A stretch of DNA of 64,000 nucleotides from Chryseobacterium defluvii (GTDB lineage: Bacteria; Bacteroidota; Bacteroidia; Flavobacteriales; Weeksellaceae). The stretch's first letter is position 1; the number at the start of each line of letters is the position of its first letter. Below the pieces are notes generated by a model that searched no databases, had not been told where the DNA came from, and saw only the letters and a program-made list of their open reading frames with translations. The translations under genes and the position numbers were made by a program. Location of the stretch: assembly GCF_014204415.1 (NCBI RefSeq), contig NZ_JACHLE010000006.1, positions 62,001 through 126,000 on the forward strand, read 5' to 3'. Positions 28,503-37,324 of this stretch are shown piece after piece.

Positions 28503-28538
28503 AAAAAAAAGGAAAAAATGTTGACTTTTTTTCCTTTT
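28503..28538 (-). terminator. Terminator of the catalase gene
   Basis: A-rich/T-rich hairpin around AAAAGGAAAAAA and TTTTTTTCCTTTT with a T-run on the minus strand. Confidence 0.7.
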
Positions 28539-28562
28539 AATTTGAATTATTATTCAAGATGC

Positions 28563-30050
28563 TTATTTTGCGTGATTCATCATATTTGCATCTATATTAA
28601 TATTTAGTTGCAAAGCTACTTTCATGCCAAGCTCAATGTTTGCTCTGAAAAAATGACATAATTGCCGGTTGATGATCTCATTTTTCTTTGGCCCGTCAAT
28701 CCCTTTCATGCTTTCAACGATGTTATGAATGAGGTGTTCCCTGTCTTCAGCATTCATTGCCTTTGTATATAAAAGGCCCGGCTGGGTATAGTGATCATCA
28801 TCATTTTCATTCCTGTTATAATGAGCCACATGAGTGCTGTCCAGTTCATAATCAAAACTTTTATACGCTGGATCCGGTTTGATATCATCAAAACTGTTCG
28901 GGTAATAATTGGGCTGATCCCCATAATCTTGGGAGTCGGCCATAAATCCATCCCTCTGATAATTGTTGACCACAAACGGGCACCGGTTCACTTCTAATTG
29001 ATGAGCGTTGACTCCTACTCTGTACCGGTGTGCATCCGGATAAGAGAATAATCTTCCCTGGAGCATCTTGTCCGGAGAAAAACTTATACCATTAATAAGG
29101 TTGCTTGGGGAAAATGTAGATTGCTCTACATGAGCAAAATAATTAGCCGGGATTTCATTCAGCTCCATTTCACCAACTTCAATGAGTGGAAAATCACTTT
29201 GGAACCATACTTTGGTAATATCGAACGGATTCCATCTGAATTCTTTTACCTGCTCTTCGGTCATTACCTGAATGTACAGGGTCCATTTAGGAAAATCCCC
29301 ATTTTCAATGGCATTGCAAAGATCTTCCTGGGCAAAGTCCGGATTTTCGCCTGCCATTTTTACGGCCTCTTCGTTGGTGAAGTTTTTAATTCCCTGCTTT
29401 GTTTTCAAATGGAACTTTACCCAGACTCTTTCATTATCGGAATTGATCATGGAGAAAGTATGGGAACCGAAGCCATGCATATGCCTATATCCGTAAGGGG
29501 TACCTCTGTCAGACATCAGGATTAAGACCTGATGAAGGGATTCCGGATTCAGGCTCCAGAAATCCCACATCATGGTGGCGCTTTTCAGATTGGTTTTAGG
29601 GATTCTTTTCTGGGTGTGGATAAAGTCCGGGAATTTTTTAGCATCTTTAATAAAGAATACCGGAGTGTTGTTTCCTACCAGATCCCAGTTCCCGTCCTCC
29701 GTATAAAATTTTAAGGCAAACCCTCTCGGATCTCTTGCCGTATCTGCACTTCCTTTTTCGCCTCCTACAGTAGAAAAGCGGGCAAACATTTTACAGGTGT
29801 TTCCTGCTTTTGAAAATAATTTTGCTTTGGTATACCTTGTTATATCATGGGTTACGGTGAATTTCCCATATGCCCCGCTTCCTTTAGCATGCACAATTCT
29901 TTCCGGGATTCTTTCCCTTACGAAATGGGCCAGATTCTCCTGCAGCATAAAATCCTGTAGCAATACCGGTCCTCTTGGACCCGCTGTCTGGGAATCCTGG
30001 TGCTCATAGTATGGAGCGCCGCTGCCTGATGTTAATTTTTTAGAATCCAT
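28563..30050 (-). CDS. katA: Monofunctional haem catalase
   Basis: A 495-residue clade-3-type small-subunit catalase that decomposes hydrogen peroxide. The catalytic His is expected in [19 protein letters not shown], the Asn in [17 protein letters not shown], and the haem-ligand Tyr in [17 protein letters not shown] normal full-length enzyme with no signal peptide. It is divergent from oxyR with 131 bp between the starts, suggesting peroxide-induced expression. Confidence 0.96.
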   Translation of the reverse strand: MDSKKLTSGSGAPYYEHQDSQTAGPRGPVLLQDFMLQENLAHFVRERIPERIVHAKGSGAYGKFTVTHDITRYTKAKLFSKAGNTCKMFARFSTVGGEKGSADTARDPRGFALKFYTEDGNWDLVGNNTPVFFIKDAKKFPDFIHTQKRIPKTNLKSATMMWDFWSLNPESLHQVLILMSDRGTPYGYRHMHGFGSHTFSMINSDNERVWVKFHLKTKQGIKNFTNEEAVKMAGENPDFAQEDLCNAIENGDFPKWTLYIQVMTEEQVKEFRWNPFDITKVWFQSDFPLIEVGEMELNEIPANYFAHVEQSTFSPSNLINGISFSPDKMLQGRLFSYPDAHRYRVGVNAHQLEVNRCPFVVNNYQRDGFMADSQDYGDQPNYYPNSFDDIKPDPAYKSFDYELDSTHVAHYNRNENDDDHYTQPGLLYTKAMNAEDREHLIHNIVESMKGIDGPKKNEIINRQLCHFFRANIELGMKVALQLNINIDANMMNHAK

Positions 30051-30111
30051 ATAGTTATGATTTGAATACTGCTTTCTCTTTTAAAGAGGGTGATTAAACA
30101 TAATAATTTCT

Positions 30112-30119
30112 CAAATTTA
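30112..30119 (-). promoter_or_regulatory. -7 element for katA
   Basis: TAAATTTG on the minus strand, about 62 nt before the catalase start. Confidence 0.5.
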
Positions 30120-30153
30120 CCTCAATTTTTAATTGCCAATAGCAAAAACATCA

Positions 30154-30161
30154 TATCTTTG
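30154..30161 (+). promoter_or_regulatory. -7 element for oxyR
   Basis: TATCTTTG, an exact TAnnTTTG match, 20 nt before ATG 30182. Confidence 0.5.
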
Positions 30162-30181
30162 TAATAGATAATATTAATCAA

Positions 30182-31132
30182 ATGAACATTCAGCAATTGG
30201 AATATCTTATCGCCGTAGATAAGTATAAACATTTTGGTAAAGCGGCACAGGCATGTTTTATTACGCAGCCTACCCTGAGTGCAATGATACAAAAATTTGA
30301 GGATGAACTGGATGTAAAGGTATTTGACAGGACTACACACCCTATCCGTACTACAGATGTAGGATTGCAGATCATAGATCAGGCTAAGGTAATTATAGAA
30401 TCTGTCAATGAACTAAAGAATAAAGCCAACCTGCTGAATAATATTTTAGGCGGAACAATTAACCTGGGAATCATTCCTACGGTTTCATCTTTTATATTGC
30501 CTACCGAGATTTTCAGGTTCTTGGAAGAGAATCCGAAAATCCAGATGAATGTAAAGGAAATGACCACGGATAATATTATTAAGGCTCTGAAAGCCGGAGA
30601 GCTGGACGCAGGAATTATTTCTACTCCTTATGACAGTGCTGACGAATTTTATCAGGATTTTCTGTTCAATGAAGAACTGATGATTTACAGTTCGAATACG
30701 GAAGCCAATAAGAAAAATTCTTACATCATTCCTGAAGAATTAAATGTTGAAAAGGTATGGCTTCTTGAAGAAGGAAACTGTTTAAGGAACCAGTTTGAAA
30801 ATATCTGTCATTTGAAAGAAAATACTTTAAAGCCTAAAAATCTGGATTTCCTGGCATCCAATATCCAGACACTGGTGCATATGGTGGACAAAGTAGGGGG
30901 AATAAGTATTTTGCCGGAATTAGCATTAAGCCAGCTGTCCGAAGAACAGAAAAAGAATGTATTCAGGTTTAAGAAACCTTTTCCATACAGAGAAATAAGT
31001 ATTATCTATTATAAGCCGACATTTAAACAAAAGATCATTGATGAATTATCAGGCTCTATTAAGGCTTCTTTGAAAGAAAAACTGAATTATAACGAAAATC
31101 CAAAGGAATTTGTAAGCATAAAGCCGCAATAA
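30182..31132 (+). CDS. oxyR: Hydrogen-peroxide-inducible LysR-family activator OxyR
   Basis: A 316-residue LysR regulator: N-terminal winged HTH (residues 1-60, MNIQQLEYLIAVDKYKHFGK) and LysR substrate domain (about 90-300). The redox pair is conserved: C200 and C209 in GNCLRNQFENIC, with the same 9-residue spacing as C199/C208 of E. coli OxyR. This supports disulfide-based peroxide sensing. Divergent from katA, its expected target. Confidence 0.93.
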   Translation: MNIQQLEYLIAVDKYKHFGKAAQACFITQPTLSAMIQKFEDELDVKVFDRTTHPIRTTDVGLQIIDQAKVIIESVNELKNKANLLNNILGGTINLGIIPTVSSFILPTEIFRFLEENPKIQMNVKEMTTDNIIKALKAGELDAGIISTPYDSADEFYQDFLFNEELMIYSSNTEANKKNSYIIPEELNVEKVWLLEEGNCLRNQFENICHLKENTLKPKNLDFLASNIQTLVHMVDKVGGISILPELALSQLSEEQKKNVFRFKKPFPYREISIIYYKPTFKQKIIDELSGSIKASLKEKLNYNENPKEFVSIKPQ

Positions 31133-31196
31133 TTTTTTTCTTTCAAAAAGGTATAAATCATTAATTTAAAGAAAATTATAATTAACGCGCAAAAAT

Positions 31197-31228
31197 TTTG
31201 AGTATTAGGAAAATAGTGCTTAAATTTG
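31197..31228 (+). promoter_or_regulatory. Promoter of metK
   Basis: TTTG at 31197-31200, exactly 20 nt spacer, TAAATTTG at 31221-31228. Transcription would start near 31233-31235, just before the riboswitch-like element. Confidence 0.75.
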
Positions 31229-31242
31229 CCAACGTTTATTAA

Positions 31243-31297
31243 CGAGGAAAAATTTGTCCTGATTGCAACCTCTATAAAAAAATGCTAAAACAGTATT
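31243..31297 (+). promoter_or_regulatory. SAM-II-like riboswitch upstream of metK
   Basis: Stem GAGG (31244-31247) / CCTC (31269-31272) encloses a loop with AAAAATTTG and GATTGCAA. It is followed by an A-rich stretch and TGCTAAAACAG at 31283. The order stem, ATTTG, TTGCaaCC, A-rich, GCTAAAA mirrors the SAM-II (metA-motif) consensus, where the 3' GCUAAA part forms the pseudoknot. It starts about 8 nt after the predicted transcription start and precedes the SAM synthetase gene, the right target. I recognised it by eye; no covariance search was possible. Confidence 0.65.
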
Positions 31298-31369
31298 TCT
31301 TTTTTGAGCTTTCCAGGCAGTTTATTCACATTTTTCTTCATCAATTTTAATCTAAAAACAAAGAATAAT

Positions 31370-32650
31370 ATGTCTTATTTATTTACGTCTGAATCAGTTT
31401 CAGAAGGACATCCGGATAAAATCGCCGATCAGATTTCCGATGCTCTAATCGATCATTTCCTTGCATATGATAAAAGCTCAAAAGTGGCATGCGAAACCCT
31501 TGTTACAACAGGACAGGTAGTTTTGGCCGGAGAAGTGAAATCTGATGCTTATCTTGATGTGCAGACTATTGCCAGAGAGGTGATCAACGGAATCGGGTAT
31601 ACAAAAGGTGAATACATGTTCAATGGAGATTCATGTGGGGTAATTTCTGCGATCCATGAGCAGTCACCGGATATCAATCAGGGAGTTGACAGAGCAGTAG
31701 TGGATGAATCTTTTGAAAGTAAAGCTAATGCACAGGGTGCGGGAGACCAGGGGATGATGTTCGGGTATGCTACAAACGAGACGGCAAACTATATGCCTTT
31801 AGCTTTGGATGTGGCACATACTATTCTTAAAGAACTTTCTGCGATCAGAAGAGAAAATAAAGACATCACTTACCTTCGTCCGGATGCAAAAAGCCAGGTT
31901 ACAATTGAATATTCTGACGATCATAAGCCGGTAAGAATTGATTCTATCGTAGTTTCTACCCAGCATGATGATTTCGGGAGTGAAGAAGAAATGTTGAACA
32001 AAATCCGTGAGGATATCAAGAATATTCTTGTTCCGAGAGTGGTTGCTAAGCAAAAAGAAGAGATCAAGGCATTATTCAATGATCAGATCAAATACCATAT
32101 CAACCCGACCGGAAAATTTGTAATTGGCGGACCTCACGGAGATACAGGACTTACGGGAAGAAAGATCATCGTTGATACTTACGGTGGTAAAGGAGCTCAC
32201 GGAGGGGGTGCTTTCTCAGGAAAAGATCCTTCAAAAGTAGACAGAAGTGCTGCTTATGCAACAAGGCACATTGCCAAGAACTTAGTAGCGGCTGGTGTTG
32301 CTGATGAGGTTTTGGTACAGGTTTCTTATGCGATTGGTGTTGCTGAGCCTTGTGGGTTATACATCAATACTTACGGAACTTCAAAAGTTGGTCTTAATGA
32401 TGGGGAAATCGCTAAAAAAGTTTCTTCGATCTTTGATCTAAGACCTTATGCTATTGAGCAAAACCTAAAACTGAGAAATCCTATTTATCAGGAAACCGCT
32501 TCTTACGGGCATATGGGGAGAGAGCATTATGTGGCAGACAGAACCTTCAATAAAGGACAAAAGAGTGAGATTACCCTGAAAGATCTTGAATTCTTTACCT
32601 GGGAAAAACTGGACAAAGTAGACGAAATTAAAGCTTCTTTCGGAATTTAA
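31370..32650 (+). CDS. metK: S-adenosylmethionine synthetase
   Basis: Makes SAM from methionine and ATP. I chose ATG 31370 ([20 protein letters not shown]), the conserved family start, over an upstream in-frame codon at 31304. 426 residues. Signatures: [67 protein letters not shown]. Preceded by a probable SAM-sensing leader and followed by a strong terminator. Confidence 0.97.
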   Translation: MSYLFTSESVSEGHPDKIADQISDALIDHFLAYDKSSKVACETLVTTGQVVLAGEVKSDAYLDVQTIAREVINGIGYTKGEYMFNGDSCGVISAIHEQSPDINQGVDRAVVDESFESKANAQGAGDQGMMFGYATNETANYMPLALDVAHTILKELSAIRRENKDITYLRPDAKSQVTIEYSDDHKPVRIDSIVVSTQHDDFGSEEEMLNKIREDIKNILVPRVVAKQKEEIKALFNDQIKYHINPTGKFVIGGPHGDTGLTGRKIIVDTYGGKGAHGGGAFSGKDPSKVDRSAAYATRHIAKNLVAAGVADEVLVQVSYAIGVAEPCGLYINTYGTSKVGLNDGEIAKKVSSIFDLRPYAIEQNLKLRNPIYQETASYGHMGREHYVADRTFNKGQKSEITLKDLEFFTWEKLDKVDEIKASFGI

Positions 32651-32676
32651 TTTCTTCACAAAGTATAAATAAAAGG

Positions 32677-32709
32677 CTGCTTTATCTACCGGATAAGGCA
32701 GTTTTTTTT
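32677..32709 (+). terminator. Terminator of metK
   Basis: 10-bp stem CTGCTTTATC / GGATAAGGCAG (one G-U) and a run of eight T. Confidence 0.88.
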
Positions 32710-32737
32710 ATTTTTACACTTAAATAAATTTATGATG

Positions 32738-33226
32738 ATGAACTTTCGTTTGGCAATAACCGCTCTGTTTGTATTTTTCCTGGGAACATTTTCAAACGCC
32801 CAATATACGATGCATAAAATGATCAGTGCAGGATATGTGTACCAGAATCAGAGTTTTGGAGAAGTGGGAGGGAAGTTGCTTTTTCTTAAGAATGATGATG
32901 TGATATACAGATTGGGTGGTTCTGCGTTAATGGGCTCTACGAATTCCAAATTTGCGATCATGCCGAAACTGCAGGTGGATGTATTGCTCAATTTTCAAAA
33001 AGATGTGGATTTTTATCATTCCTATTATTTTTTAGTAGGGGCGGAAGGTACTAATAAATATCTGGCACCAAAGGTTGGGGTTACTCTTTTCGGGATTCTG
33101 GATCTTACCGGAGGGTATGCTTTTCCTATCGGAAATGCTGAACTGAACGGCAAGCAGCTTAAAGGTATAAATGTTAATTTCACACTAAATATTCCAACGG
33201 TATTTATTCATGATATGTTTAAATGA
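32738..33226 (+). CDS. Secreted/outer-membrane protein of unknown function
   Basis: About 162 residues with a signal peptide (MNFRLAITALFVFFLGTFSNA) and beta-strand-rich sequence with alternating polar and aromatic residues (KLLFLKNDDVIYRLGGSALM), typical of a small outer-membrane beta-barrel. No named family recognised. An ATG triplet run at 32732-32738 makes the exact start uncertain. Single gene. Confidence 0.65.
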   Translation: MNFRLAITALFVFFLGTFSNAQYTMHKMISAGYVYQNQSFGEVGGKLLFLKNDDVIYRLGGSALMGSTNSKFAIMPKLQVDVLLNFQKDVDFYHSYYFLVGAEGTNKYLAPKVGVTLFGILDLTGGYAFPIGNAELNGKQLKGINVNFTLNIPTVFIHDMFK

Positions 33227-33425
33227 TTTTTTTTAAATATTTTTTGGAAAAATTTAATAATTGATTAACAGTTATTAAAAAATTATTATATTTACATCCA
33301 CAAATAAATGTACCGCCTATTGATTAGACTTTACTCTATAAAATTGTTTTGTATATGCAGTTGAAGCCAGATAAAATATCTGGAAGTTAAATTGTCTACA
33401 AGTATATTATATTGAGAAGAAAGTT

Positions 33426-34016
33426 ATGAAATCAAAATCGGATAGCCTGTTAATTTCCCTTTATCAGAAAGGAGACGAAGAAGCATTATCAACTCTTATT
33501 CATCGTCATCAGAGAGAACTGTTTACATTCATTTTTTACAAAATTAATGATGAAGACCTTGCCAACGACGTTTTTCAGGATACCTTCATGAAAATAATCA
33601 TCATGTTGAAAGAAGGGCGTTATAACGAAGAAGGAAAGTTTATCCTTTGGGCAAAAAGAATCGCACATAATCTTATTATTGATTATTTCAGATTGAGATC
33701 CAAAAATATCAAAGTTTCAGAAACAACTTTTGAAACGGATGAATATTCTATTTTCGACCTGATAAGAGAGCCTTCGGAGAATATCGAAGATCAGCTGGTA
33801 ACCAATCAGATCCAGGAAGACCTCCTGAGAATGCTGCAGTTTCTGCCACAAAATCAGCAGGAAGTGATCAAGCTGAGGTTTTTTGACGGGTTAAGCTTTA
33901 AAGAAATCGCAGACCATACGGATATGAGCATTAATACAACCCTTGGAAGAGTACGGTATGCCCTCATCAACCTGAGAAAAATCATGGATGAGAATAATAT
34001 TATACTCACAAGATAA
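33426..34016 (+). CDS. ECF-type RNA polymerase sigma factor
   Basis: A 196-residue sigma-70 family factor with region 2 (residues 20-95; NDEDLANDVFQDTFMKIIIM) and region 4 (about 130-185; LPQNQQEVIKLRFFDGLSFKEIA and the HTH DMSINTTLGRVRYAL). No anti-sigma gene follows; instead a 44-residue basic protein is encoded just downstream. The 5' leader holds a hairpin (CCAGATA / TATCTGG at 33367-33383) and a near-match promoter TATATTTA. Confidence 0.93.
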   Translation: MKSKSDSLLISLYQKGDEEALSTLIHRHQRELFTFIFYKINDEDLANDVFQDTFMKIIIMLKEGRYNEEGKFILWAKRIAHNLIIDYFRLRSKNIKVSETTFETDEYSIFDLIREPSENIEDQLVTNQIQEDLLRMLQFLPQNQQEVIKLRFFDGLSFKEIADHTDMSINTTLGRVRYALINLRKIMDENNIILTR

Positions 34017-34061
34017 TAATTCTTATTATTTCTCGTTTTAAGGAAAAACATACGTTCGCCT

Positions 34062-34196
34062 ATGAAAAAAAATGATTCCTTAAAAGTGAAAACTTTGAAA
34101 CCGAAAAAACAAACCGTTGATTTTTTGCTCAGTTTTTCGAAAAACCTGGAAGTAGTAAAGACCAGGAATAAGAATTATCCGATTTCCAAAAATTAA
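34062..34196 (+). CDS. 44-residue basic protein downstream of the sigma factor
   Basis: ATG AAA AAA AAT GAT opens a 44-codon frame (MKKNDSLKVKTLKPKKQTVD, then FLLSFSKNLEVVKT and ending YPISKN), stop TAA at 34194. It begins 45 nt after the sigma-factor stop, is strongly basic and has a hydrophobic middle. Codon use looks like its neighbours. A possible small partner of the sigma factor or an RNA-associated protein, but no function is known. Confidence 0.6.
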   Translation: MKKNDSLKVKTLKPKKQTVDFLLSFSKNLEVVKTRNKNYPISKN

Positions 34197-34202
34197 ATTG
34201 AG

Positions 34203-34210
34203 TAATTTTG
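34203..34210 (+). promoter_or_regulatory. -7 element abutting the YjjG-like gene
   Basis: TAATTTTG ending 6 nt before ATG 34217; suggests a leaderless transcript. Confidence 0.5.
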
Positions 34211-34216
34211 TGCTGT

Positions 34217-34912
34217 ATGAAAATTCAGCACATTTTTTTTGATCTCGACAATACGCTTTGGGATCACCGCAGAAATGCCTATCTTACCATCAAAGACCTT
34301 TTCGGAAAACTGGAAATCACCTTGAAGTATGCCATCGACTTTGAGGGATTCCATGCTGTATATCATGATATCAATGAGAACCTTTGGGAGAAGATACGAG
34401 ATAGTCTTATTGATAAAGAATATTTAAGAAAACATCGTTTTTATGATACTTTTAAACATTTCGGCGTAGATGATGAAGAACTTTCGATGTACTTTGAAGA
34501 GCATTTTTTAGATAAGATTCTTAATCATAACAAACTGGTGGAAGGAGCAGAATCTATTTTAGAATATTTAAAGTCTAAAAACTATACATTGCATGTAATT
34601 TCCAACGGTTTTCAGGAGGTAACGGAAAGAAAATGCCTTTTGTCAGGAATTGCAAAATACTTCAATACCATAACCAGTGCTGATTCTGTAGGCGTAAGGA
34701 AACCTGATCCTGCGATTTTTAAATATTCTTTAGAGCTGGCTAATGCTACTAAAGAGGAGAGCATGCTGATAGGAGACGACTGGATTGCGGATGTAGTGGG
34801 CGCACAAAGGTACGGGATAGATGTGATTTTTTTTGATGCCTTAAATGAGAACAGGCAGGAAGAAGGCCTGAAAACTGTTAAACATCTTTTACAGATAAAA
34901 AATTATTTATAA
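34217..34912 (+). CDS. yjjG: HAD-family noncanonical pyrimidine nucleotidase, YjjG type
   Basis: A 231-residue HAD phosphatase. Motif I is FFDLDNTLWDH (nucleophile Asp), motif II is HVISNGFQE, motif III a Lys in VRKPDPAIF, and motif IV GDDWIADVVGA. Length and motifs match YjjG house-cleaning nucleotidases that hydrolyse damaged pyrimidine nucleoside monophosphates. I use ATG 34217 (MKIQHIFFDLDN) rather than an upstream TTG at 34208. The next gene begins 1 nt after the stop. Confidence 0.88.
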   Translation: MKIQHIFFDLDNTLWDHRRNAYLTIKDLFGKLEITLKYAIDFEGFHAVYHDINENLWEKIRDSLIDKEYLRKHRFYDTFKHFGVDDEELSMYFEEHFLDKILNHNKLVEGAESILEYLKSKNYTLHVISNGFQEVTERKCLLSGIAKYFNTITSADSVGVRKPDPAIFKYSLELANATKEESMLIGDDWIADVVGAQRYGIDVIFFDALNENRQEEGLKTVKHLLQIKNYL

Positions 34913-34913
34913 T

Positions 34914-35393
34914 ATGGAAACTCAGTATAATAACATGAGCCCGGCTTCATTTTTAAAGCAAGCCAATACGATTTTCTTTGCCCTGCTGGCTGGTATGGTG
35001 ATAGTAGGAGGGATGATGTATATGATGGAACCCGGAAAAAGTTTCGATTTTGATTTCAGGAATCCGCTTCTCATTCTGATGGTAACACTTATGATCGCCG
35101 GTATTTTTGCCAGTAATTTCCTGTATCACTCATTCAGAAATAGAATAGAGCTTAAAGATCCTTTGTCAGTTAAAATTACAAAGATCCGGCAGGCACTGAT
35201 TATAAGGTTTGCTCTTATTGAAGGGCCGGCGATGTCCGGGGTCATATTTTATATGATGGAATATAACCTGGCATTTCTTATGCTATCCGCTCTTATAGTG
35301 TTTTATTTTGTGACCCTCAAGCCGTCTAAAGATAAACTCATGGATGATATGAATCTTACTTCCGAAGAAAAGAGGGAGTTCGAAAAGATATAG
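34914..35393 (+). CDS. Four-helix membrane protein of unknown function
   Basis: A 159-residue protein with four predicted membrane helices (about residues 20-39, 48-70, 94-112 and 118-136) and a charged C-terminal tail (DDMNLTSEEKREFEKI). No recognised family. It follows the YjjG gene by 1 nt and is followed by a terminator, so the two form an operon. Confidence 0.75.
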   Translation: METQYNNMSPASFLKQANTIFFALLAGMVIVGGMMYMMEPGKSFDFDFRNPLLILMVTLMIAGIFASNFLYHSFRNRIELKDPLSVKITKIRQALIIRFALIEGPAMSGVIFYMMEYNLAFLMLSALIVFYFVTLKPSKDKLMDDMNLTSEEKREFEKI

Positions 35394-35403
35394 AAGACAA
35401 AAA

Positions 35404-35429
35404 CCTTTCCATTGGAAAGGCTTTTTTTT
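35404..35429. terminator. Bidirectional terminator between converging genes
   Basis: Stem CCTTTCC / GGAAAGG, loop ATT, T-run of eight on the plus strand and a shorter one on the minus strand; serves the membrane protein gene and trpS. Confidence 0.8.
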
Positions 35430-35450
35430 ATGGGTAACGAGAAGAAGCTA

Positions 35451-36419
35451 TTAAATTCCTAAACTTCCTCTCACTCTTTTGATGGTTTCCAAAGCGATCG
35501 GCCTTGTTTTCTCTGCCCCTTCCTGGAGCTTTGCTTCCAGCTCTTCCAGGTGGGTCATATAATAGTTAAATGTTTCCCTTTCTTTGGCAAAACGGGTTAG
35601 AATTAAATTTAAAAGCTCAGCTTTGGCATGTCCATAACCAAAATTGCCGGCCAGATATTTTGCTCTTAATTCTTCGGTCTGTTCAGGAGTAGCAACCAGC
35701 TGATAGATCGCAAAAACTTTATCAGTCTCAGGGTCTTTCGGCTCTTCAAGGGTTTTAGAGTCTGTTTCGATGCTCATTACCTGCTTTTTTAGCTCTTTTT
35801 CAGGTAAGAAAATATTGATGATATTCCCTCTGGACTTAGACATTTTCTGCCCGTCCGTTCCCGGAACATATTTAGTGTCTTCCTGAAGCTCAGCCTGTGG
35901 AAGTACCAATATATCTCCCATCTGATTATTGAATTTCACAGCTACATCACGTGCAATTTCCAGATGCTGAAGCTGGTCTTTCCCTACAGGTACGATCTCT
36001 GCATCGTATAATAAAATGTCCGCAGCCATTAAAATAGGGTAGGTGAACAGGCCGGCATTCACATCCTGAAGCCTGTCTGCCTTATCTTTGAAAGAATGAG
36101 CAAGCGTTAATCTCTGGTAAGGAAAAAAACATGATAAATGCCAAGAGAGTTCACAGGCTTCGGCGATATCGCTTTGTCTGTAAAAATATGTTTTCTCCGT
36201 ATCCAGCCCACAAGCAAGCCAAGCCGCAGCTATTTCGTAGGTATACTGTTTTAAAACCGCTGCATCTTTGATTTGCGTTAAAGCATGCAGATTTGCAATA
36301 AATAAAAAAGATTCGTTTCCTTCCTGTTTTGATAGCTCAATTGCAGGAATAATAGCACCTAATAAATTTCCAAGGTGTGGGGTTCCGGTGGCTTGAATGC
36401 CGGTAAGAATTCTTGACAT
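35451..36419 (-). CDS. trpS: Tryptophanyl-tRNA synthetase
   Basis: Class I aminoacyl-tRNA synthetase that charges tRNA-Trp. 322 residues, the usual bacterial length. The HIGH-type motif is GTPHLGN near residues 12-18 and the KMSKS loop is QKMSKSRGNI. Expressed alone; a -7 element lies about 32 nt upstream. Confidence 0.97.
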   Translation of the reverse strand: MSRILTGIQATGTPHLGNLLGAIIPAIELSKQEGNESFLFIANLHALTQIKDAAVLKQYTYEIAAAWLACGLDTEKTYFYRQSDIAEACELSWHLSCFFPYQRLTLAHSFKDKADRLQDVNAGLFTYPILMAADILLYDAEIVPVGKDQLQHLEIARDVAVKFNNQMGDILVLPQAELQEDTKYVPGTDGQKMSKSRGNIINIFLPEKELKKQVMSIETDSKTLEEPKDPETDKVFAIYQLVATPEQTEELRAKYLAGNFGYGHAKAELLNLILTRFAKERETFNYYMTHLEELEAKLQEGAEKTRPIALETIKRVRGSLGI

Positions 36420-36450
36420 TGTTTAATTATTTATAAAAATTAATGAATTG

Positions 36451-36458
36451 CAAATTTA
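36451..36458 (-). promoter_or_regulatory. -7 element for trpS
   Basis: TAAATTTG on the minus strand, 31 nt before the trpS start. Confidence 0.5.
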
Positions 36459-36519
36459 ATGGGTTTACGTGGATTTTCTATGTTTTAATTAAAAAAATGG
36501 TTTTGGATACTTTTTTCCT

Positions 36520-36656
36520 CCCACAGATCTCACAGATTTACACAGATGTTTGTATATATTTATCTGTGCAAATCTGTGGATGAAATAAAGCTGAAATTAT
36601 TCAATAAATTTATGAGTGTTGACAAAAAATCTGCGTAATCTGCTTGATCTGCGGTA
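36520..36656. repeat. Inverted-repeat element, family B
   Basis: Inner hairpin of 17-nt arms with one mismatch (36531-36547 with 36562-36578, CACAGATTTACACAGAT). A further CTGCGTAATCTGCTTGATC word lies near 36640. Sequence words match the element at 25594. Confidence 0.75.
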
Positions 36657-36665
36657 GAAAAAATA

Positions 36666-37310
36666 TTAAGGAATCAGAATTTTATCCCCACCGAACTTAG
36701 GCTCAACACCCAGAACAAGATCCCAATATGCCTTCGCTTTGGCAATATATTCACGCACATTGGTTTTCAGCCCTGCATATTTATTAACATCCGGCGCATT
36801 ATAACCATAAGCTTCTATTCCATTCTTTCTGGCTAAAAACACAGCCCTTTCATTATGGAATTTTTGTGAAATAATGACCAGGTTTGTCTGCCCGAAGATC
36901 TCCTTTGCCCTTACCACAGAATCCAAAGTCCTGAACCCTGCAAAATCCATAAAGATCCTGTCCTGTGGAATGCCATGCTGCATCAAAGTCAGCTGCATAT
37001 CTTCAGGTTCATTGTAATTTTTCCTACTGTTATCTCCGCTTACGATGATGTATTGGATCTTTCCGCTTTTATACAGATCTGTGGCAGCCTGTATCCTGTT
37101 AGAAAAATAAGCATTAGGCATTCCGTTGCTCAGGGTTTTGCTGGTCCCGAGAAGTAAAGCTGTTTTAGCCACGGGAATTTCCGAAATGTTGAAAGATACA
37201 AACGGATCACTTTGTTTTTTGATGCTGTAATTGGCGAAGGCAATAAAAATAATTCCTGCAATCATAAAAAGCAGGAAAATTTTAAACAGAGTTTTGATTA
37301 ATCTTTTCAT
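36666..37310 (-). CDS. SanA/YdcF-like DUF218 membrane-anchored protein
   Basis: A 214-residue protein: N-terminal membrane helix (about residues 8-27) and a DUF218 domain with LLLGTSKTLSNGMPN, YIIVSGDNSR and VIISQKFHNERAVFLAR. Resembles E. coli SanA, implicated in envelope barrier function. The catalytic role of the family is not established. It starts 14 nt downstream of the lspA stop, so it is the likely last gene of that run. Confidence 0.85.
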   Translation of the reverse strand: MKRLIKTLFKIFLLFMIAGIIFIAFANYSIKKQSDPFVSFNISEIPVAKTALLLGTSKTLSNGMPNAYFSNRIQAATDLYKSGKIQYIIVSGDNSRKNYNEPEDMQLTLMQHGIPQDRIFMDFAGFRTLDSVVRAKEIFGQTNLVIISQKFHNERAVFLARKNGIEAYGYNAPDVNKYAGLKTNVREYIAKAKAYWDLVLGVEPKFGGDKILIP

Positions 37311-37324
37311 CTGTGAGGATTCTT

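Noticed and set aside
31133..31370. SAM-I (S-box) riboswitch before metK
   Set aside because: The S-box core and its four-way junction order are absent; the SAM-II-like order fits better.
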